Positions 26,401-37,914 of a stretch of DNA of 64,000 nucleotides are shown here, in pieces. The stretch comes from Adiantum capillus-veneris (Eukaryota > Streptophyta > Polypodiopsida > Polypodiales > Pteridaceae). The notes under the pieces were generated by a model that did not search any database, was not told the DNA's origin, and saw only the letters and a program-made list of their open reading frames with translations. Each line of letters starts with the position of its first letter. Position 1 is the stretch's first letter. The translations under genes and the position numbers were made by a program. The stretch spans positions 95,320,842 to 95,384,841 of the forward strand of contig CM043953.1 of NCBI GenBank assembly GCA_014529385.2. Direction: 5' to 3'.

Positions 26401-28781
26401 TTCAAGGTGCACCACTTTTCCAAGCTATTATCGCTAGTAGCATGAGTGGTTTGGTCTCAAGATTCACCAATTTTCAATCTATGTCATTATGTTAAGAATA
26501 TTTGGGTGTTAAGGTCCACCACTTGTCCAACATATAAGGACTATATCTTAAAGGTTATTCTTTCTCACCACTTGGAGTGACCATTATAGGTTTTACATTG
26601 GGGTTTGGTTCCAAGGTCCACCACTTGTCCAAGCTAACTTATTAAAAACAATAGAGAGAAGCAAGGTCCACCACTTGTCCAAGCTAGGGTCCATTGAACA
26701 TGGAGAGAAGGATGCTCCACCATTTGTCAAGATAGGCTCCATTGAAACATGAAGAGAAGCAAGGTGCACCATGTCTCCAAGATGCTAGGCTCCATCTAAA
26801 TACCTTAAACCCACCATATTTCGTAGATGGGGGGTTTACATTCAAGGTCCACCACTTGTCCAACCTATAAGTCTATATCTTAAAGGTTATTCATTCTTAC
26901 CACTTGGAGTGACCTTGATAGGTTTTTATGGGGTTTGGTTCCAAGCTCCACCAGTTGTCCAAGCTAACTCTATTGAAACAGAGAGAGAAGCAAAGGTCCA
27001 CCACTTGTCCAAGCTAGGCTCCATTGAAACATGCAGAGAAGGATGCTCACCATTTGTCCAAGATAGGCTCCATTGAAACATGACGAGAAGCAAGCTGCAC
27101 CATGTCTCCAAGATGCTAGGCTCCATCGAAAAAACATTATGATCATAGATGAGGGGTTTAACATTAAATGTCAACACTTGTCCAAGCTATTATTGGTAGT
27201 AGCCTGAGTGGTTTGGTCTCAAGATTCACCACTTTTCCACTCTATGTCATTATATTAAGAATATGTGGGTGTTAAGGTCCACCACTTGTACAACCTATAA
27301 GGCTACATCTTAAAGGTTATTCTTTCTTACCACTTGGAGTGACCATGATAGGTTTTACATGGGGGTTTGGTTTCAAGTTCCACCACTTGTCCAAGCTAAC
27401 TCTATTGAATTATAGAGAGAAGCAAAGGTTCACCACTTGTCTAAGCTAGGCTCCATTGAAACATGGAGAGAAGGATGCTCCATCATTTCTCGAAGCTAAC
27501 TCTATTGAAACATGGGGGGTTTACGTTCAAGGTCCACCACTTGTCCAAGCTATTACCGCTAGTAGCATGAGTGGTTTTGTCTCAAGATTCACCACTTTAT
27601 CACTCTATGTCATTATATTAAGGATATCTGGGTGTTAAGGTCCACCACTTGTCCAACCTATAAGGCTATATCTTAAAGGTTATTCTTTCTCACGACTTGC
27701 AGTGACCATGATAGGTTTTACATTGGGGTTTGGTTCCAAGGTCCACCACTTGTCCAAGCTAACTCTATTGAAACATAGAGAGAAGCAAAGGTCCACCACT
27801 TGTGCAAGCTAGGGTCCATTGAAACATGGAGAGAAGGATGCTCCACCATTTGTCCAAGATAGGCTCCATTGAAACATGAAGAAAAGCAAGGTGCACCATG
27901 TCTCCAAGCTGCTAGGTTCCATCTAAATACCTTAAACCCACGATATTTCGTAGATGGGGGGTTTACATTCAAGGTCCACCACTTGTCCAACCTATTATCG
28001 CTAGTAGCATGAGTAGTTTTCTCTCAAGATTCACCACTTTTCCACTCTATGCCATTATATTAAGAATATCTGGGTGTTAAGGTCCACCACTTGTCCAACC
28101 TATAAGGATATATCATTAAGGTTATTCTTTCTCACCACTTGGAGTGAACATGATAGGTTTTACATGGGGGTTTGGTTCCAAGGTCCACCACTTGTCCAAG
28201 CTAACTCTATTGAAACATAGAGAGAAACAAAGGTCCACTACTTGTCCAAGCTAGGCTCCATTGAAAGATGGAGAGAACGATGCTCACCATTTGTCGAAGC
28301 TAAGTCTATTGAAACATGGGGGGTGTTTACGTTCAAGTTCCACCACTTGTCCAAGCTATTATCGCTAGTAGCATGAGTGGTTTTGTCTCAAAATTCACCA
28401 CTTTTTCACTCTATGTCATTATATTAAGAATATTTGGGTGTTAAGGTCCACCACTTGTCCAACCTATAAGGCTATATTTAAAAGGTTATTCTTTCTAACC
28501 ACTTGGAGTGAGCATGATAGGTTTTACATGGGGGTTTGAGTTCCAAGGTCCACCACTTGTCCAAGCAAACTCTATTGAATCATAGAGAGAAGCAAAGGTC
28601 CACCACTTGTCCAAGCTAGGGTCCATTGAAACATGGAGAGAAGGATGCTCCACCATTTGTCCAAGATAGGCTCCATCGAAAAATGAAGAGAAGCAAGCTG
28701 CACCATGTCTCCAAGATGCTAGGCTTCATCGAAATACCTTAAACCCAGGATATTTTGTACATGGGGGGTTTACATTCAAGG
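23494..28781 (+). repeat. Higher-order satellite copy 4 (5288 bp)
   Basis: The markers at 23494 and 24666 are 1172 bp apart, 14 bp shorter than copies 2 and 3. This fits the loss of a short piece near 24111, where the usual GATAGGTTTTACATG before GGAGTTTGG is missing. From about 25100 onward it has many one-base gains and losses. Confidence 0.78.
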
Positions 28782-31700
28782 GCCGATACTTGTCCAAGCT
28801 ATTATCGCTAGTAGCATGAGTGGCTTTGTCTCAAGATTCACCACTTTTCCACTCTATGTCATTATATTAAGAATATGTGGGTGTTAAGGTCCACCACTTG
28901 TCCAACCTATAAGTCTATATCTTAAAGGTTATTCTTTCTTACCACTTGGAGTAACCATGATAGGTTTTACATGGGGGTTTGGTTCCAAGCTCCACCACTT
29001 GTCCAAGCTAACTCTATTGAAACAGAGAGAGAAGCAAAGGTCCACCACTTGTCCAAGCTAGGCTCCATTGAAACATGGAGAGAAGGATGCTCCACCATTT
29101 GTCCAAGATAGGCTCCATTGAAACATGACGAGAAGCAAGCTGCACCATGTCTCCAAGATGCTAGGCTCCATCGAAAAACATTAAACCCACGATATGTCGT
29201 AGATGAGGGGTTTACATTCAAGGTCCAACACTTGTCCAAGCTATTATTGGTAGTAGCCTGAGTGGTTTGGTCTCAAGATTCACCACTTTTCCACTCTATG
29301 TCATTATATTAAGAATATGTGGGTGTTAAGGTCCACCACTTGTCCAACCTATAAGGCTACATCTTAAAGGTTATTCTTTCTTACCACTTGGAGTGACCAT
29401 GATAGGTTTTACATGGGGGTTTGGTTCCAAGGTCCACCACTTGTAACCATTGCATAGAGCTCCATTGAAAACATGGAGAGAAGGATGGTCCACCATTTGT
29501 TCAAGATAGGCTCCATTGAAACATGACGAGAAGCAAGCTGCACCATGTCCCAAGATGCTAGCTCCATCGACATACATTAAACCCACGATATTTCGTAGAT
29601 GAGGGGTTTACATTCAAGGTCCACCACTTGTCCAAGCTATTATTGCTAGTAGCCTGAGTGGTTTGGTCTCAAGATTCACCACTTTTATTAAGAATATGTG
29701 GGTGCTAAGGTCACCACTTGTCCAACCTATAAGGCTACATCTTAAAGGTTATTCTTTCTCACGACTTGGAGTGACCATGATAGGTTTTACATGGGGGTTT
29801 GGTTCCAAGGTCCACCACTTGTCCAAGCTAACTCTATTGAAACATAGAGAGAAACAAAGGTCACCACTTGTCCAAGCTAGGGTCCATTGAAACATGGAGA
29901 GAAGGATGCTCCACCATTTGTCAAGATAGGCTCCATTGAAACATGACGAGAAGCAAGCTGCACCATGTCTCCAAGATGGTACGCTCCATCGAAATACATT
30001 AAAACCATGATATTTCGTAGATGAGGGGTTTACATTCAAGGTCCACCACTTGTCTAAGCTATTATTGCTAGTAGCCTGAGTGGTTTGGTCTTAAGATTCA
30101 CCATTTATTAAGAATATGTGGGTGTTAGGGCCACCACTTGTCCAACCTATAAGGCTACATCTTAAAGGTTATTCTTTCTTCCCACTTGGAGTGACCATGA
30201 TAGGTTTTACATGGGGGTTTGGTTCCAAGTTCCACCACTTGTCCAAGCTAACTCTATTAAAACATAGAGAGAAACAAAGGTCGACCACTTGTCCAAGCTA
30301 GGCTCCATTGAAACATGGAGAGAACGATGCTCCACCATTTGTCGAAGCTAAGTCTATTGAAACATGGGGGGTTTACGTTCAAGGTCCACCACTTGTCCAA
30401 GCTATTATCGCTAGTAGCATGAGTGGTTTTATCTCAAGATTCACACTTTTTCACTCTATGTCATTATATTAAGAATATTTGGGTATTAAGGTCCACCACT
30501 TGTCCAACCTATAAGGCTATATCTTAAAGGTTATTCTTTCTCACCACTTGGAGTGACCATGATAGGTTTTACATGGGGGTTTGGTTCCAAGGTCCACCAC
30601 TTGTCCAAGCTAACTCTATTGAATCATAGAGATCAGCAAAGGTCCACCACTTGTCCAAGCTAGGGTCCATTGAAACATGGAGAGAAGGATGCTCCACTAT
30701 TTGTCCGATAGACTCCATTGAAACATGAAGAGAAGCAAGCTGCACCATGTCTCCAAGATGCTAGGCTTCATCGAAATACCTTAAACCACGATATTTTGTA
30801 CATGGGGGGTTTACATTCAAGTACCACCACTTGTCCAAGCTATTATCGCTAGTAGCATGAGTGGTTTTGTCTCAAGATTCACCACTTTTCCACTCTATGT
30901 CATTATATTAAGAATATGTGGGTGTTAAGGTCCACCACTTGTCCAACCTATAAGGCTATATCTTAAAGGTTATTCTCTCTTACCACTTGGAGTGACCATG
31001 ATAGGTTTTACATGGGGATTTGGTTCCAAGGTCCACCACTTGTCCAAGCTAACTCTATGAAACAGAGAGAGAAGCAGAGGGTCCACCACTTGTCCAAGCT
31101 AGGCTCCATTGAAACATGGAGAGAAGGATGCTCCACCATTTGTCCAAGATAGGCTCCATTGAAACATGACGAGAAGCAAGCTGCACCATGTCTCCAAGAT
31201 GCTAGGCTCCATCGAAAAACATTAAACCCACGATATGTCGTAGATGAGGGTTTAATTCAAGGTCCACACTTGTCCAAGCTATTATTGGTAGTAGCCTGAG
31301 TGGTTTGGTCTCAAGATTCACCACTTTTCCAGTCTATGCCATTATATTAAGAATATCTGGGTGTTAAGGTCCACCACTTGTCCAACCTATAAGGATATAT
31401 CATTAAGGTTATTCTTTCTCACACTTGGAGTGACCATGATAGGTTTTACATGGGGGTTTGGTTCCAAGGTCCACCACTTGTCCAAGCTAACTCTATTGAA
31501 ACATAGAGAGAAACAAACGTTCCACCACTTGTCCAAGCTAGGCTCCATTGAAACATGGAGAGAACGATGCTCCACCATTTGTCGAAGCTAAGTCTATTGA
31601 AACATGGGGGGTTTACGTTCAAGGTCCACCAGTTGTCCAAGCTATTATCGCTAGTAGCATGAGTGGTTTTGTCTCAAGATTCACCACTTTTTCACTCTAT

Positions 31701-32385
31701 GTCATTATATTAAGAATATTTGGGTGTTAAGGTCCACCACTTGTCAACCTATAAGGCTATATCTTAAAGGTTATTCTTTCTCACCACTTGGAGTGACCAT
31801 GATAGGTTTTACATGGGGGTTTGGTTCCAAGGTCCACCACTTGAATCATAGAGAAAAGCAAAGGTCCACCACTTGTCCAAGCTAGGCTCCATTGAAACAT
31901 GGAGAGAAGGATGCTCCACCATTTGTCCAAGATAGGCTCCATTGAAACATGAAGAGAAGCAAGGTGCACCATGTCTCCAAGATGCTAGGCTCCATCAAAA
32001 TACCTTAAACCCACGATATTTCGTAGATGGGGGGATTACTTTCAAGGTCCACCACTTGTCCAAGCTATTATGCTAGTAGCATGGTTTGGTCTCAAGATTC
32101 ACCAGCTTTCCACTCTATGTAATTACATTAAGAATATCTTGGTGTTAAGGTCCACCACTTGTCCAACCTATAAGGCTATATCTTAAATGATATTTTTTCT
32201 CACCACTTGGAATGTGCATGATATGTTTTACATGGGGTTTTGCTCCAAGGTCCACACTTGTCCAAGCTAGATCTATTACATATATATTATACATACAATA
32301 TTCAACTAGATTCCCTACCTATCATGTCCAGTAGCATGGATGCTGTAGCTTTAAGGTCCACCACTTGTCCAACCTATACTCTCTT
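28782..32385 (+). repeat. Higher-order satellite copy 5, partial and degenerate
   Basis: It begins with the first marker at 28782 but lacks the second marker. Units are shortened and contain many small deletions (for example near 29440, 29690, 30110 and 31840). The array ends with an isolated monomer at about 32356-32382, after which AT-rich sequence starts. Confidence 0.7.
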
Positions 32386-32760
32386 ATGTAAGGGAGATCT
32401 CGCTATAAATTCAAAACCTTCCCGCCTAAATTTAAAATTCAAAATCTGATTGCCTAAATTTAAAATATCCCTCCCAAATTTTAAATATCCCGCCTAAATT
32501 TTAAATATCCCGCCCAAATTTTTAAAATTCAAACTTTTTTATAAAAATTTAAATTTTACTACTTAAATTTAAAATATTCCACGCGAAATTGATTTTAAAT
32601 TCAAGTTTACCACAAAAAGATATCATTATACCACCTAAATTCAAATATGCAAACCTCAAATCATTATATTGTACATAAATTCAAACAAATTCAAATTAAC
32701 AAGCCTAAACTGATATTAGTTTGCATAGATATGAATTTATCACACCTAAATTATGTCACC
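32386..32760. repeat. AT-rich stretch with ~20 bp short tandem repeats
   Basis: Between about 32425 and 32530 the pattern ATCCCGCCTAAATTTTAAAT recurs with small changes (CCCGCC, CCTCCC and CCCGCCC variants), spaced about 20 bases. The rest is A/T-rich with no open frame I would defend. It marks the right edge of the main satellite. Confidence 0.6.
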
Positions 32761-33310
32761 ATGTTAGAGAGAGTGGTTAGAGAATTTGAACAAGGTCCAC
32801 CACTTGTCCAACCTAGATACCAAGAAGGATTGAGTGTACAAGGTATTGTTTGGAGGTCCTTATAGTCCACTGGTCTCAAGGTCCACCACTTGTGGTAAGG
32901 GTCACCAAAAAGTGTATATATTCATCCAAAGAAATACACGTATTTTTGGTCTACATGTCCTAGTTTCAATCATTTATGTCCATTAGGTGTATCACTAAAC
33001 AACACTACTATTTTTGAGAAACAGAAGTTACAATCATATCTACAAATGGATTAGAGGAAAATCAGCTCAGCATACATCCAGAACTCGCTACAAGAATCGA
33101 CTTTAACAGATCACGCAAGTAAGTCTTCCATTCAAGTTTACTAGTATTACAATGTGTTAGTTATTTGTGATATTTATGTATGTATATATACTATGTGTGC
33201 ATATCGTAATTAAGTGTAATTGTGTATCTGCATTATGTATGAGTATTACAATGAAATAACACAAATATACATACATACACATAGATAACACAGACGCACA
33301 CATACATGAG
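32761..33310. other. Intergenic, two stray satellite monomers
   Basis: Two isolated monomer cores (GGTCCACCACTTGT) lie near 32791 and 32877. The remainder to 33310 is unique-looking AT-rich sequence in which I see no gene, structured RNA or transposon end. Confidence 0.5.
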
Positions 33311-33321
33311 CATGTATTTTC

Positions 33322-33343
33322 AAGAGAGAGATAGCAAGATACA

Positions 33344-33375
<32 letters not shown>

Positions 33376-33680
33376 TAAATACCTGTTTTCTAGAGAGAGG
33401 AGAGAGAGAAAGATAACAGATTTCACTGTGTTTATGTATGTGGAAGAGAGGAAGACGATGTATCGGAATATGTGCACGTATTTTCAAGAGAGAGACAACA
33501 AGATAACAGATTTCACTGTGGTTATGTATGTGGAAGTGAGGAAGACGATGTGTGGGAATATGTGCATGTATTTTCAAGAGAGAGACAACAAGATTACAGA
33601 TTTCATTGTGGTTATGTATGTGGAAGAGAGGAAGACGATTTGTAGGAATATGTGTATGTGTGCGGGGATATTTTTAAACT
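33322..33680 (+). repeat. (GA)n tract followed by a 90 bp minisatellite, about 3 copies
   Basis: After a short (GATA)/(GA) tract, the motif GATTTCACTGTGGTTATGTA and its surroundings recur with an exact 90 bp period (TTTCACTGTG at 33421 and 33511, TTTCATTGTG at 33601). Because 90 is a multiple of 3, all copies share one reading frame (YVEERKTM, YFQERDNKITDF). I take the open frame as a by-product of the repeat. GA-rich sequence continues to about 33790. Confidence 0.8.
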
Positions 33681-33689
33681 ACGTATCTC

Positions 33690-34959
33690 TGTCTTTTGAC
33701 GAGAGAGTGTGTGTGCAAGAAGAGTTACAGAGAACCGTCTTCTCTATATGGAGAAAGACAGAGAGTGAGAGAGAGAGAAATACCTGTTTTTTCTCTATTC
33801 GTGAGGTGTGAAGAAGCTATGCCCGATCCTGCCCTTCTGGAAAGAGTTGCGTACGTTGCTGTTTCTTTATCTTATGCCCGAACTTTCAATCCTGTGCGCT
33901 CCATCTGTTTGTTGTGTACGATGCCGAGCTTGCTCCTCTACGTGCGCGTATACTCCAATTGTGTGCGATCCGTGTGCGCTTTTTGTGTGTTTGCTGCTCG
34001 CCTGCTTTCTCTGTGTGCGTTGCTCGTGCGCTCTCTGTGCCTAATCTTGATAGGGTTTATTAGAATTCCACGTATGCTACAAGCCCATGTTTTATCATAG
34101 GATTAAAAAAAACAAAAGCAATATAAAACATTAACCAATTCACACAGCCAAAATGAAAGAAATCATGGTTGAAAATATGCAAAACATGTGTAACTCATGG
34201 TTGACCCCGCCCCTTGACCCCGCCCGGAACAATATCCCAAAATCAGCCTCCCAAGCCCCGCCATCGAGAGCGCTATATTCCACATCCCCATCAAGAGCGC
34301 TACCCCCAAACCTCACGTGGAAGCGCTGCCTTGTCACCCCATTGTGGCATTGCCCTAAGACCCCGCATCATGAGTGCTAAATGGGAACATTCTTCATTAG
34401 TGAAATTTTGAACATAAATTATATTTAGCATATACTTAAATATAATACAAATATTAACATATTAACTATACTACTAATTTACTATAGCAGTTCTAGATTA
34501 TGTCCCATACTATATTTAAGGTGCCAAAGGTTTGGCCTTATGGTCCTAGATTTAGCCAAGTGGTCAACACATATAGGACCAAGTGCACACTGTGCCACAA
34601 AACTTGGCCACCACTTCACTTGCCAAAGTTTAGGCCACATGGTCAATCCTAAGATTCCAATGTTCTTATTATGTCACCTTTTGCCTCGTGGAAAACCTAG
34701 GCTTGTTTTCACATACTCAGGCACTTCAAGCCATAATAAATTTTCATTACTCTTCGGCAACCCTTTTGTTCAAGTCTTTGAAAAAACGTTGCTTAAGGCC
34801 ACCCTAAACCATTTTCATTTAGGGGTGTCTAAAACTAGCTTTTTGGCAATTCGAGAAGAAAATGGTCAAAGTTTTATACTTAGTTTTAACCACTTGACCA
34901 ATTCAAATATTGGAAAGCAAGGTCTTGTAATACTTTTCTTTGGACATCACACTTTAAAA
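33690..34959. other. No gene recognised
   Basis: The region includes a short GC-rich island (about 34200-34380, with GACCCCGCCC and AAGCGCTGCC motifs) and an AT-rich spacer. Around 34520-34960 the sequence contains repeated GGCCA/CCACTT-like words, perhaps distantly related to the satellite. The open frames here have no recognisable domain, and I do not call them. Confidence 0.4.
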
Positions 34960-37080
34960 CTAGGTCCCTCACTTGTCCAAGCTATGCTCTAATACAATAA
35001 AGGGCTTTTGGTTTCAAGATGCACCACTTTCCCAACCTTGATTCCATTAAAGAAGCTAGCTCTACTTAGACATTTAATAGCAAGGTCCTGTAGCAGTTCA
35101 CATTGAACATTTTCCATGGCAGCTAGGTCCACCACTTATCTAAGCTATGCTCTAATACAGTAAGGGGGTTTTGGTTTCAAGATCCACCACTTGTCCAAAC
35201 TTGATTTGGGAAGCAAGGTCCTATAATAGTTTTCTTTGGACATTCACCATTACAACTAAGTCCACGACTTCTCCAAGCTATGTTCTAATACACTAAGGAC
35301 GTTTTGGTTTGAAGGAGAACCACTTGTACGACTTTGTTTTTGGAAGTAAGGTCTTTACATAGTTCACCTTGGACCTTGGACATTGGATACTACAACTAAG
35401 CCCACCACTTGTCCAAGCTATCCTCTATATATAGCCAAAGGGTTTGGGTTTCAAGATTCACCACTTTTCCAACCTTTCTTCCATTAAAGAAAGGAGGGGC
35501 ATTATAACTAGGTCCACCAATTGTCCAAGATATGCTCTGATATAGAAAGGGGATTTTGGTTTCAATAATCCACCACGTGTTCAACCTTGCAAGACTCAAG
35601 GGATACTTGGACATTGGAAAGCATAGTCCTATAGTAGTTGATAGGTGGCAGTGGGTATAACAACTAGGTCCAACCTATGCTCTGATATAGCAAAGAGGCT
35701 TTGGTTTCAAGGTCCACTACTTGTCCAACCTTGCTTCCATTAAAGAAATGAGGGGCTACGTAAACATTGGCAAGCAAGGTAGAAAGGTCCTAAGGTATTT
35801 CACCTTGGATATTGGGCATTATAACTAGGTCCACCACTTGTCCAAGCTATGCTCTGATATAGAAAGGGGATCTTCGTTTCAAGGTCCACCACGTGTTCAA
35901 CCTTGCAAGACTCAAGGGATACTTGGACATTGGAAAGCATAGTCCTATAGTAGTTGATAGGTGGCAGTGGGTATTACAACTAGGTCCAACCTATGCTCTC
36001 ATATAGCAAAGCGGCTTTAGTTTCAAGGTCCACCACTTGTCCAACCTTGCTTCCATTAAAGAAATGAGGGGCTACATAAACATTGGCAAGCAAGGTAGCA
36101 AAGTCCTAAGGTGTTTCACCTTGGATATTGGGCATTATAACTAGGTCCACCACTTGTCCAAGCTATGGTCTGATATAGAAAGGGGATTTTCGTTTCAAGG
36201 TCCACCACGTGTTCAACCTTGAAAGACTCAAGGGATACTTGGACATTGGAAAGCATAGTCCTATAGTAGTTGATAGGTGGCAGTGGGTATTACAACTAGG
36301 TCCAACCTATGCTCTCATATAGCAAAGCGGCTTTAGTTTCAAGGTCCACCACTTGTCCAACCTTGCTTCCATTAAAGAAATGAGGGGCTACGTAAACATT
36401 GGCAAGCAAGGTAGCAAGGTCCTAAGGTGTTTCACCTTGGATATTGGGCATTATAACTAGGTCCACCACTTGTCCAAGGTATGGTCTGATATAGAAAGGG
36501 GATTTTCGTTTCAAGCTCCACCACGTGTTCAACCTTGAAAGACTCAAGGGATACTTGAACATTGGAAAGCATAGTCCTATAGTAGTTGATAGGTGGCAGT
36601 GGGTATTACAACTAGGTCCAACCTATGCTCTCATATAGCAAAGAGGCTTTGGTTTCAAGGTCCACCACTTGTCCAACCTTACTTCTATTAAATAAATGAG
36701 GGGCAACGTAAACATTGGAAAGCAAGGTAGCAAGGTCCTAAGGTATTTCACCTTGGATATTGGGCATTATAACTAGGTCCACCACTTGTCCAAGCTATGC
36801 TCTGATATAGAAAGGGGATTTTTGTTTCAAGGTCCACCACGTGTTCAACCTTGAAAGCCTCAAGGGATACTTGGACATTGGAAAGCATAGTCCTATAGTA
36901 GTTGATAGGTGGCAGTGGGTATTACAACTAGGTCCACCACTTGTCCAACCTATGCTCTAATATAGCAAGGATGCTTTGGTTTCAAGATCCACCATAATTT
37001 CCAACCTTGCTTCCATTAATATAGCAAGGAGGATTTGGTCTCAAGGTTCACCACTTGTCCAACCTATGCAAACCTTTTCC
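34960..37080 (+). repeat. Second satellite block, including a 316 bp tandem array
   Basis: The block uses the same core word (GGTCCACCACTTGTCCAAGC) but a different composite unit. From about 35500 to 36960 it is a clean tandem array: GTTGATAGGTGGCAGTGGG occurs at 35637, 35953, 36269, 36585 and 36901, exactly 316 bp apart each time. Flanking parts (34960-35500 and 36960-37080) are more diverged relatives. It ends about 80 bp before the acceptor of the next gene. Confidence 0.9.
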
Positions 37081-37160
37081 ATGTTGTAGCATGATTTTTT
37101 GTTTGAAGAGTATTTTTCTATAACTATGGATTTAACAATGTAATCTTTTTCACTTACAGG

Positions 37161-37859
37161 ATGGACTTTGAATCTAGGGAGAAAGTACATATGATACTTG
37201 ACAATGAAATTGTTGGTATTGGCTGTGTGTGTAGAATAGATCCAGATTCCACTTGTGGTGGTACAAAGATAGGGCAAGGAAATGTCTCCATACTAGTGGA
37301 GGAATGCTTGAAGGATGTGGTCCTACCTTTTCCTACAATGGATACTTCATCTCTCCAAGGCTCATTATGGAGTGTTGTTCGATGGTCAAAGCTTCTTTTG
37401 CAATCTTTTGTATTAAATGGGAACTTAATTGATCCACAGGAAAGCTACAATGGTGATGAAGAACATGATCATTCTGATCCTCTAGTTACAGATGCAATAC
37501 CTATGACAAGCCCAGAATTTGAAGCAATGATTCGAGAGTCTTGGAGAAATCAGAGGGTCCTTTTAAAAGATGACACAATGATGCAAACCATGAATGAAGG
37601 GACCATCTTATATGTATTTCCACATGATTATGTCAACTTTCAGGAACTTGGTCCTGATTGTGTGGGTGTGGGTATTGAAAGAGAAAATGCAAGAATTGAT
37701 GATGTGGTTGAAGTGGGTAGCATCACTTTGCTAAAGTGGCCCATCAAGCAGACAACAATGTTGAATGGGAGCCCATTACAACGATTTGTTCCTGTTGATG
37801 GCATGCATGCTACATATGAGGATGTATTCGCCCCGCCAATTCAGGCTCAACTCGTTTGA
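37161..37859 (+). CDS. Transposon protein, N-terminal DUF8039-like segment
   Basis: ATG follows directly on a good splice acceptor (TTTTTCACTTACAG), so an upstream non-coding exon is likely. The 232-residue frame has a segment VGIGCVCRIDPDSTCGGTKI, then GQGNVSILVEECL, VLPFPTM and LWSVVRWSKLLL. This pattern (short beta segments, an LPFP/LPIP motif, then a V-x-W) is what I know from DUF8039 domains in plant CACTA/DUF7869-type transposon proteins. It stops at a TGA (37857), but a coding-like frame (TRLTLADSHDTLRQSRKMAK) continues in another phase, so the stop probably follows a frameshift. It belongs with the next two segments as one gene. The role in transposition is inferred. Confidence 0.55.
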   Translation: MDFESREKVHMILDNEIVGIGCVCRIDPDSTCGGTKIGQGNVSILVEECLKDVVLPFPTMDTSSLQGSLWSVVRWSKLLLQSFVLNGNLIDPQESYNGDEEHDHSDPLVTDAIPMTSPEFEAMIRESWRNQRVLLKDDTMMQTMNEGTILYVFPHDYVNFQELGPDCVGVGIERENARIDDVVEVGSITLLKWPIKQTTMLNGSPLQRFVPVDGMHATYEDVFAPPIQAQLV

Positions 37860-37914
37860 CGTTAGCAGACTCGCATGATACTCTCAGGCAATCTAGGAAG
37901 ATGGCAAAAGATGA

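Larger units (their letters stand above)
4441..32385 (+). repeat. 28 kb hierarchical satellite array
   Basis: The basic unit is about 50 bp and contains TCCACCACTTGTCCAAGCTA followed by a CCATTGAAACATGGAGAGAA-type half; successive core motifs at 5428, 5478, 5527 and 5577 show the spacing. About four monomers plus a distinct segment (TAGTAGCATGAGTGG, TTCACCACTTTTCCACTCTA, TTATATTAAGAATATGTGGG) form composite units of about 330-450 bp. Composite units are grouped again into 4-7 kb higher-order copies, listed separately. All units point the same way. There is no gene inside: the recurring ~90-residue open frames are products of the repeat. Confidence 0.93.

Noticed and set aside
7601-28781. Regular repeats suggestive of a CRISPR array
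   Set aside because: The whole unit repeats, with no unique spacers, the monomer is about 50 bp within larger units, and no cas genes exist in this plant-like sequence.
5403-31972. Many 60-108 residue open frames with recurring DKWWTF, WTSGGPW and SCFNGAY peptides, both strands
   Set aside because: They follow the satellite unit, recur with every copy, occur on both strands and are broken freely by indels; no domain is recognisable.
4441-32385. Calling this array the centromere because an H3/CENH3-like frame lies nearby
   Set aside because: The position of a CENH3 gene says nothing about centromere position; only chromatin data could show it.
32990-33020. AACACTACTATTTTT as the missing partner end of the CACTA-like terminus
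   Set aside because: Only the first six bases fit CACTACAACA; the rest differs and no subterminal repeats are present.
33696-34100. 134-residue open frame after the minisatellite
   Set aside because: Low-complexity GA/GTGC-rich DNA; the translation is Leu/Cys-rich with no domain and shows no splice or start context.
34200-34380. GC-rich island as a possible promoter or RNA gene
   Set aside because: No cloverleaf, no pol III boxes, no start of any nearby gene; composition alone is not enough.
34540-34992. 150-residue open frame
   Set aside because: Overlaps degraded repeat words shared with the satellite (last residues SLVQAML come from a monomer); no family recognised.
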